A stretch of 13,886 nucleotides of DNA from Podila epigama (Eukaryota > Mortierellomycota > Mortierellomycetes > Mortierellales > Mortierellaceae). The stretch is from assembly GCA_015679605.1 (NCBI GenBank), contig JAAAVE010000666.1, positions 1 to 13,886 on the forward strand, read 5' to 3'. Of the stretch, positions 9,190 to 13,886 are shown in pieces. A model generated the notes under the pieces. The model made no database searches. It saw nothing but the letters and a program-made list of their open reading frames with translations, and was not told where the DNA came from. The number at the start of each line of letters is the position of its first letter. Position 1 is the first letter of the stretch. The translations under genes and the position numbers were made by a program.

Positions 9190-10052
9190 ATGTGGCATTT
9201 AAACCTGTTGAAAAAGACCAACCTTGAGAGAGACCTCCTTGTGCCTGATGACCTGATATTAATCGGTTGCTTCGACTCTCGTGGGGGTACTAGATCAAAA
9301 GGCATTGGCAGACATTAAGCACACCTCTTTTTGCAGACACCCTATCTAAGCTCCATTGGGTCCAGTACTACAATGATGTGCCAGATGGACGCCATGCCAC
9401 TGGGAAACTGAATGGTTGTGGGCGGAAGAGGAAGAGCGGAGCCGAATCTGATCGGCTAAACCGTGCCCGTGTCACTCTTGTTGGCCTTAACGCACGATCT
9501 TCACGCAAAATCCAGTTTTATACCTCCCGAGCCATGTTTCTCTTTCAAGACCTATATCGGGCGGTTTGTTTACAACCCAGGTCTCTCTCGCTTGACTTGG
9601 CATACGACACTGAGGCTGTCTGCATGAAAGGAAAATGCAGTCTTTACCAGGATGATGCATACCGTCGCCAACCCAAGCTGCGCATTCAAAAAAAAGGAAA
9701 ACGCTACGCATATTTTCCTTGGATATATGCACTGCATCGAGCAGTGAATGGGACCAACAGTCTGTCTGTTCAACGCCATAAACTGTTGTCACTGTGCCAA
9801 GCCATGTGCCATCCTAAAAAAACATGTTTCATTGACTCGATTTCACTGTGGGATGTCACTCAAATGTACCTGAACACTCTTTGGCTCTCGCCCAGACTTT
9901 TATTTTGTTTACTTATTTATCGCCTAACATTCCCTCCTTTGCTTGACAGTGCCTTAGCGCCAACGTCTCAGACATGCTGTCAGTGCGGACGTGTCGACTG
10001 TTGGGTGTGGATGCAAATAAAGCAGGCGATTGCGCAGAGCAAAAGTGAATAA
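9190..10052 (+). CDS. Orphan gene, unknown function, probably three exons
   Basis: I do not recognise this protein. The best model has exons 9190-9286, 9337-9865 and 9950-10052, giving 242 aa. Intron 1 (50 nt, GTACTA...TTTTTGCAG) joins CFDSRG to DTLSKLHWVQYYNDVPDG in phase 1 without a stop. Intron 2 (9866-9949, 84 nt) has GTACCTG, a CCTAAC branch site, a pyrimidine tract and GACAG. Its length is a multiple of three, so retention keeps the frame open and inserts a hydrophobic segment of 28 residues. The N-terminus is leucine-rich. A basic GRKRKSG lies near residue 58, a KKGKR near 155, and the C-terminus is cysteine-rich (CCQCGRVDC). Support comes from the TATA box, frame length and splice logic; doubt comes from the absence of family similarity and the very short intron 1. 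It may be lineage-specific or a relic of a mobile element. Confidence 0.45.
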
Positions 10053-10053
10053 A
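10048..10053 (+). terminator. AATAAA overlapping the orphan gene's stop codon
   Basis: The TAA stop (10050-10052) lies inside AATAAA. If used, the 3' UTR would be only about 15-30 nt. Confidence 0.4.
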
Positions 10054-10164
10054 GATAACCTTTTCATAGCCTCTAGGGTTATACATGTTGTACGTAGTAT
10101 ATCGACTACTTGTTTTAGGGTTTTCGTGCACCGTTTAACACTATGGCATCAGATTTGTTGTCTT

Positions 10165-10201
10165 CAACGGCAGACTATTGCACATGGCTCTGGGGCCGTT
10201 G
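10165..10201. other. Inverted repeat CAACGGC / GCCGTTG
   Basis: Perfect 7-bp arms at 10165-10171 and 10195-10201 enclose 23 nt. An inner AGA/TCT pairing could add three base pairs past a bulge. No U-run follows. Function unknown. Confidence 0.5.
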
Positions 10202-10307
10202 CTTGATTACAAAGAACCTTAGCCACATGAAGAAGAAGGGTGACAAATGAAATGTAAAAAAAAAACAGCGCAGTCAACTCGTTCTTTAAGATTTCTCAAA
10301 GACTATC

Positions 10308-10346
10308 GGGACGGCGGTTGACAACGACAGAGACAAGGGACGGCGG
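10308..10346. repeat. Direct repeat GGGACGGCGG, two copies
   Basis: Exact 10-mers at 10308-10317 and 10337-10346 are offset by 29 bp in otherwise AT-rich flank. They could be paired factor sites. Confidence 0.7.
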
Positions 10347-10694
10347 GGATTATTTTTTTTTTTTTATCCTCATGTTATCAATGTTGTAATGTTGTCTCCC
10401 TCCTCCCAGTGCCTCTGTTTTGTTTGAAAGAGGGAGCAGAGAATTGCGCGTTGCACAGTCGTTGTGGCCTATGAACAAGTTTTCATGCACTTGAGCTGGC
10501 TGTTGGAGGGAAAAAAAAAGCCAAGAAAAATGGCCCATAGTGCCAACAAGCCTGATGGCATCATTGGTGACAGACGGTCTCTGTGGAATTGAGCAATTAT
10601 TTAATCTTCTACTCTTCTACTCTGGAGACAGCACGTATTCGTCGATGTGATGCGATGTGGTGTGGTTGGAGGTACGCAGACTGTAGAAGTGGAA

Positions 10695-10726
10695 AGTGGA
10701 CAGTGGACAGTGGACAGTGGACAGTG
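10695..10726. repeat. Tandem AGTGGAC heptamers, 4.6 copies
   Basis: Four exact AGTGGAC units are followed by a partial AGTG, in the SUR2 upstream region about 550 bp before its TATA box. Confidence 0.85.
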
Positions 10727-10799
10727 TATGAGGGAATAGATGAATAGAATGAGCGCGACACTCTCCTTTGTGGAGATGACAAGACCATGATGGGGAGCC

Positions 10800-10825
10800 A
10801 AAAAAAAAAAAAAAAAAAAAAAAAA
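10800..10825. repeat. A26 homopolymer
   Basis: A run of 26 A on the + strand. It has no flanking target-site duplication that I can see and no gene-like body next to it, so it is more likely a homopolymer than a retroposed tail. Confidence 0.85.
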
Positions 10826-11240
10826 GGAGGGATGGAGTAAACGGAGTCAATGGATGTATGGATGTGGCCACCAAACAATGAAAATTGGGATCGGATGAAT
10901 AATACTTCCTTTTTCCTCAGTACCTGTCTGCTTGATAACACATGGGCACAGTGCAGCGGGGTACTCTATCGGTACCAACTTTTTTTTTTTTTTTTGCAAA
11001 GTGCAAAGTGAAAAAAAGAAAATTAGCACTCAGCATAAAGTTGACAAACACATTGTCCTCCAACTGACACAAAAATGACCGCACGACATAAAAAAAAGGC
11101 AATTGGACGAGTGAGATTTTTTTTTTTTGTGTTTTTGTGTAAAGGATGAATGGGTGGAAAGATGGAAAGCAAAGGAACAAACGGATGGGATGGGATGGGC
11201 TGGAGTGTAAAGCGCTTAAAAGACGACGTCCTTCCTGACA

Positions 11241-11248
11241 TATAAAAA
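11241..11248 (+). promoter_or_regulatory. TATA box of SUR2
   Basis: TATAAAAA is followed by pyrimidine-rich sequence from about 11265. The region after it is free of ATG up to the SUR2 start, which fits transcription beginning about 30 nt downstream. Confidence 0.65.
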
Positions 11249-11269
11249 GGAGCGATTGCCTAGTATTTT

Positions 11270-11867
11270 TTTTTCTGTTCCTATATTCTTTTTCCTGTCC
11301 ACTCTTATTTCTTTGTTCGTCGTCGCAAACTCGCACATACGCACGCACACTCGTATATATACAGCAAACAAAACAACAACAACAACAACTTGGCAACACT
11401 CCATTGCAATTACACTTCATTCTTCATTCGCAATTCACTCTTTTCATTCCAACACGTCAAAAAGTGAGACTATCTCTCTTTTCCTTTTATTCCCTGCAGC
11501 TCACACAGAATTTCAGACGTCTACTCGGCCCGAACTGGCATCCTGCTTTTGTGAGAGCTTTTGTTACCCATCCAGCTTAGCCTTTTAAGGTCTATCGTCA
11601 CCAGGGACTCGCCTCAAATCTACTTCAACGCCAAGAAGCGCAAGCACTTGGCTTTTCTTTTTATTCTTTTTTTTCTTTTTCTTTTGGGCGCTTTCTTCTT
11701 GCGCCAACCCTCCACCTTGTGCTTCTCCTCAACCTTCTCATCGTCGACTCTCTCTTAACACGCACGCCTATATCCCCTATTGACCGCCATCAACAAAAGA
11801 AGAGCAATTACAAGACGCGAAAACAAAATAATCACATACACTTTACGAAACTACTAAACAAAAAAAA
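11270..11867 (+). promoter_or_regulatory. Long AUG-free 5' leader of SUR2
   Basis: About 600 nt lie between the TATA box and the ATG. No ATG occurs anywhere from 11198 to 11867 in any frame. The leader is rich in C, T and A, with (CAA)5 at 11370-11384, several T/C tracts, and an A-rich run directly before the start codon. A leader intron is possible (for example GTATAT near 11353 to CTGCAG near 11500), but no clear branch site supports it. The exact start site is inferred. Confidence 0.6.
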
Positions 11868-13766
11868 ATGGCGCCCACGGTTCAAGCCCCGTTGTTCTCG
11901 TTCATATCCGACCAGTCCTTGGCACTGCTCTTGCCCATCGTCGTTTACTGGGCCTATTCCCTAACATTTCACTGGATCTCCATCAAAGAGTTTGCTTGGT
12001 TCGAAAAGTACAGGATCCATGACAAGGAAGAAGAGACCCGCAACAGGGTCTCACTATCTGAAGTCATCAAGGCTGTCATTGTACAACAAGTTCTCCAGGT
12101 GAGTTTTTCATTTTCACACTTTTTTTTTTTTTTTTTTTATTTTCACCCTGGCCTTGGCACAGAGCGGTAGAAAGGGAGAAAGGGTAAAGAGGTGAGCGAT
12201 CCTCACTCCATGGCCTGCACATCATCCTCTTGCATGCATTTACTTCCTTGACTACCACCTTCATTACCACCTTTACGACTACTACATCGGGTCGGGGACA
12301 ACCCTACAAAAACATTCCAACAAAAGACATTGAAAAATAGTGGAGAAAAAAAGGGGGAGGAGGAAGAGGGAACATTGGGAGACAGGGACCATCGTTTAAA
12401 GGGTTGACTGATGGAGATGTGGAGGAACTTGATTCCTTCCTACCCACATACAGATCCAACTGAATGAACACTTGGTGTCAGAATCATAAAGTGATTGCTA
12501 GAACCAGAGGATGTTAATTGATGGAGATGGACATTGAAAAAGAGGAGACCCACAAGGAGGAATAGACATTGATGACGTGATGATGCACGAAAGGAACCCA
12601 GAGACCCAAGAATAGGGAGCAGAGCAGGCATGGATGGGCGGGTAGAGAAGACAGGCAAGGCCCAAGCCCAACATTAACTGCGCATGGATGGGAGGAAGGA
12701 GTGGAAAAGGGGGGGAGGATGAGGGAAGAAGAGAGGTGGAGAATGATGACGAGATGGAGAAAGGAGACTGAATGACGGGAGCGGGAGCGGGATATGTGTG
12801 TATGTTGGAGTGCGATGCACAAGTCAGGCTTTTTTTTTTTTTGTTCTCATGTTGTTGGACAGTGCTCAAATGGAAAAGCGCCGCGGTAATGCCTGTTTGT
12901 TGTTTGGCCCAGACCGGTTTCGCCGTGCTTTTTTTCCCCTTCTTTGTTGTTTATTGGGCGTGAAATTGGCGTGTGTCAGTCCAAGAAGGCTGTTTGGTGA
13001 GGAGAATAATAGGGGGATAAATAGAAACAGGGTTGTGCCGTGACGACTCCCTTACCAGAGCAGCCACTGTCAGCTAGTCGCTCAATCAACCATACATCGA
13101 GAATAGTCCTGGACTGGGTGCCTTGGTCACAAGTCAACAAACAGGAAAGACAATGCAGGTGCAAACAACTGAGCATGACAAAGAGAAGGGTGCACACAGA
13201 CTTGATGGTGTCACCACCAATGCTTTGCTGCGGACTGGGCAATTCGGTCATTTTTATCAGAGCCCTGTTTGTTGTATCTGTCTGTTTGTCTTCTGTGTCT
13301 ATCTGTCTGAGCGGGAGTTGCGAGAGAGAGAGAAAGAAAGAGAGAGAAAGAGACATTGTGACCCGGATTGTGTTTTATGGTTCATTTCTCGAAAAGGAAG
13401 AATCAGGAACACTGTTCGGGCCACGGTACAAGTATCATCCAGCCAATACATCCATCCACAACTCCATTCATACCTTGCACCCAATGTACCTCACACTTTC
13501 CATCAATACAGCCATCGTGTCAATTGCACTAACATAGATCTCCTTTTTTTTCTCAACGCTTAGACTGCCTTGGGTTTCATTGTCGTTCTCGCAGATGACT
13601 CGGAGATGATCTTTGATGATGACATCAGTTTGGCCAAATACCAGTCTTGGATCGCATCCACCCTCGCCTTTGTTGGAATCAAGACAGTCTCTCAGGCCAC
13701 TATCGCCTCGATGGCCTATGTCTGCTACTTTTATCTCGAGTCAATTGCTCGCTTCTGGGTTGCAAT
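11868..13766 (+). CDS. SUR2: Sphingoid-base C4-hydroxylase (SUR2 family), 5' part, truncated by window end
   Basis: SUR2 is an ER membrane di-iron enzyme that hydroxylates dihydrosphingosine or dihydroceramide at C4 to make phytosphingosine. Exon 1 is 11868-12098 and exon 2 is 13564-13766, joined by a 1465-nt intron; 144 complete codons lie in the window. Residues 14-51 (SDQSLALLLPIVVYWAYS to EKYRIH) and the joined VIVQQVLQTALGFIV align with yeast Sur2 (SDGVLALVAPVVAYWALS, EKYRIH, ILQHIIQTIVGLI). Hydrophobic stretches at about 17-37, 68-88 and 121-144 fit its membrane segments. The frame meets TAA at 13768, but GTAACG there is a likely donor. The window ends in a pyrimidine tract that looks like the run-up to an acceptor. 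The catalytic His boxes would lie in exons beyond the window. The family also contains sterol C5-desaturases; EKYRIH favours SUR2. Confidence 0.85.
12099..13563 (+). other. SUR2 intron 1, unusually long (1465 nt)
   Basis: It begins GTGAGT and ends with CACTAAC about 30 nt before a pyrimidine tract and CGCTTAG. All other introns in the window are 50-252 nt. Inside are a T19 run (12120-12138), a purine-rich block (about 12340-12780), a TGTCTG/TTTG-rich block (about 13262-13310) and GA repeats (13322-13352). The longest open frames inside show no family similarity, and the flanking protein joins without a gap, so no coding exon appears to be missing. Confidence 0.75.
13322..13352 (+). repeat. 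GA/GAAA purine microsatellite in SUR2 intron 1
   Basis: A pure purine run of GAGAGA and GAAA units lies about 210 nt before the intron acceptor. Confidence 0.8.
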
Positions 13767-13886
13767 GTAACGTATTTGTGTGTATATGTACCATTAGTTC
13801 TTTCGTCCGTCGTCCGTATCTTGTCAGTTTTCATGTGTCAGTTGCTCATTATTTCTCTTTCTCTCCTTCTCTCTCTTTTTTCATTC

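Larger units (their letters stand above)
10053..11240. other. Repeat-bearing intergenic region before SUR2
   Basis: About 1.2 kb has no convincing gene on either strand; the open frames are short and low in complexity. Contents from left: TAGGGTTA (10074-10081) and TTTTAGGGTTTT (10113-10124); a small hairpin (10165-10201); GGGACGGCGG twice (10308-10317, 10337-10346); ATGGCATCAT (10555-10564); 4.6 units of AGTGGAC; A26 (10800-10825); GGGAT-type short repeats near 11182-11199. The right end is presumably SUR2 upstream control DNA. Confidence 0.6.

Noticed and set aside
9108-10143. TAGTGTTA and its inverted copy as terminal inverted repeats of a transposon
   Set aside because: Only 8 bp match, there is no target-site duplication, and the enclosed protein is not a recognised transposase.
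10165-10220. H/ACA snoRNA based on the 10165-10201 hairpin and a following ACA
   Set aside because: A single short stem with no proper internal pocket or second hairpin; kept only as an inverted repeat.
10800-10825. Poly(A) tail of a retroposed gene copy
   Set aside because: No gene-like body lies upstream and no flanking duplication was seen; other homopolymers of about 20 nt occur in the window.
12742-12775. Box C/D snoRNA in the SUR2 intron (TGATGA ... CTGA)
   Set aside because: The boxes are only about 20 nt apart and there is no closing stem; such motifs are common in this purine-rich block.
13564-13770. SUR2 ending at the TAA at 13768
   Set aside because: This would lack all histidine boxes. 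GTAACG is a plausible donor, and the window ends in a pyrimidine tract before an expected acceptor.

Overview
The window looks like nuclear DNA of a filamentous fungus, probably an early-diverging one; Mortierellomycotina is my best guess, by inference. Reasons: short GT-AG introns, CT-rich promoters with TATA boxes, AATAAA signals, long glutamine and serine tracts, and protein sequences close to fungal versions of well-known families. I could not run a search, so the lineage is not proven. No rRNA, tRNA, CRISPR array or intact transposon was seen.

Layout, left to right. 1-1116: gene-free flank, then promoter and 5' leader. 1117-2796 (+): a two-exon bZIP transcription factor with a long glutamine tract and a basic region and zipper of the CYS3/MetR sulfur-regulator type. 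2797-3151: shared convergent 3' region. Then three genes in tandem on the minus strand: SRP14, the Alu-domain subunit of the signal recognition particle (3152-4123, four exons, the first only seven codons); molybdenum cofactor sulfurase (4287-7383, four exons, about 917 aa, both the PLP desulfurase and MOSC halves); and LRP1/C1D, the nuclear exosome cofactor (8028-8878, three exons, 201 aa). 8879-9189 is a divergent promoter with a perfect TCACGTGA E-box on one side and a TATA-overlapping palindrome on the other. 9190-10052 (+) is an unrecognised, apparently multi-exon gene. 10053-11240 is about 1.2 kb of repeat-bearing intergenic DNA. 11241-13886 (+) holds the promoter, an unusually long AUG-free leader and the first two exons of a SUR2-type sphingoid-base C4-hydroxylase. 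Its first intron is 1465 nt, and the gene runs off the right end inside its second intron.

Apart from the orphan gene these are housekeeping genes with unrelated jobs: sulfur regulation, ER targeting, Mo-hydroxylase activation, nuclear RNA processing and sphingolipid synthesis. I see no operon-like or cluster logic and no convincing new system. The least explained items are the orphan gene with its in-frame, possibly retained intron and patterned promoter, and the AUG-free SUR2 leader with its oversized first intron. All exon models were built by hand from splice signals, frame and family similarity.
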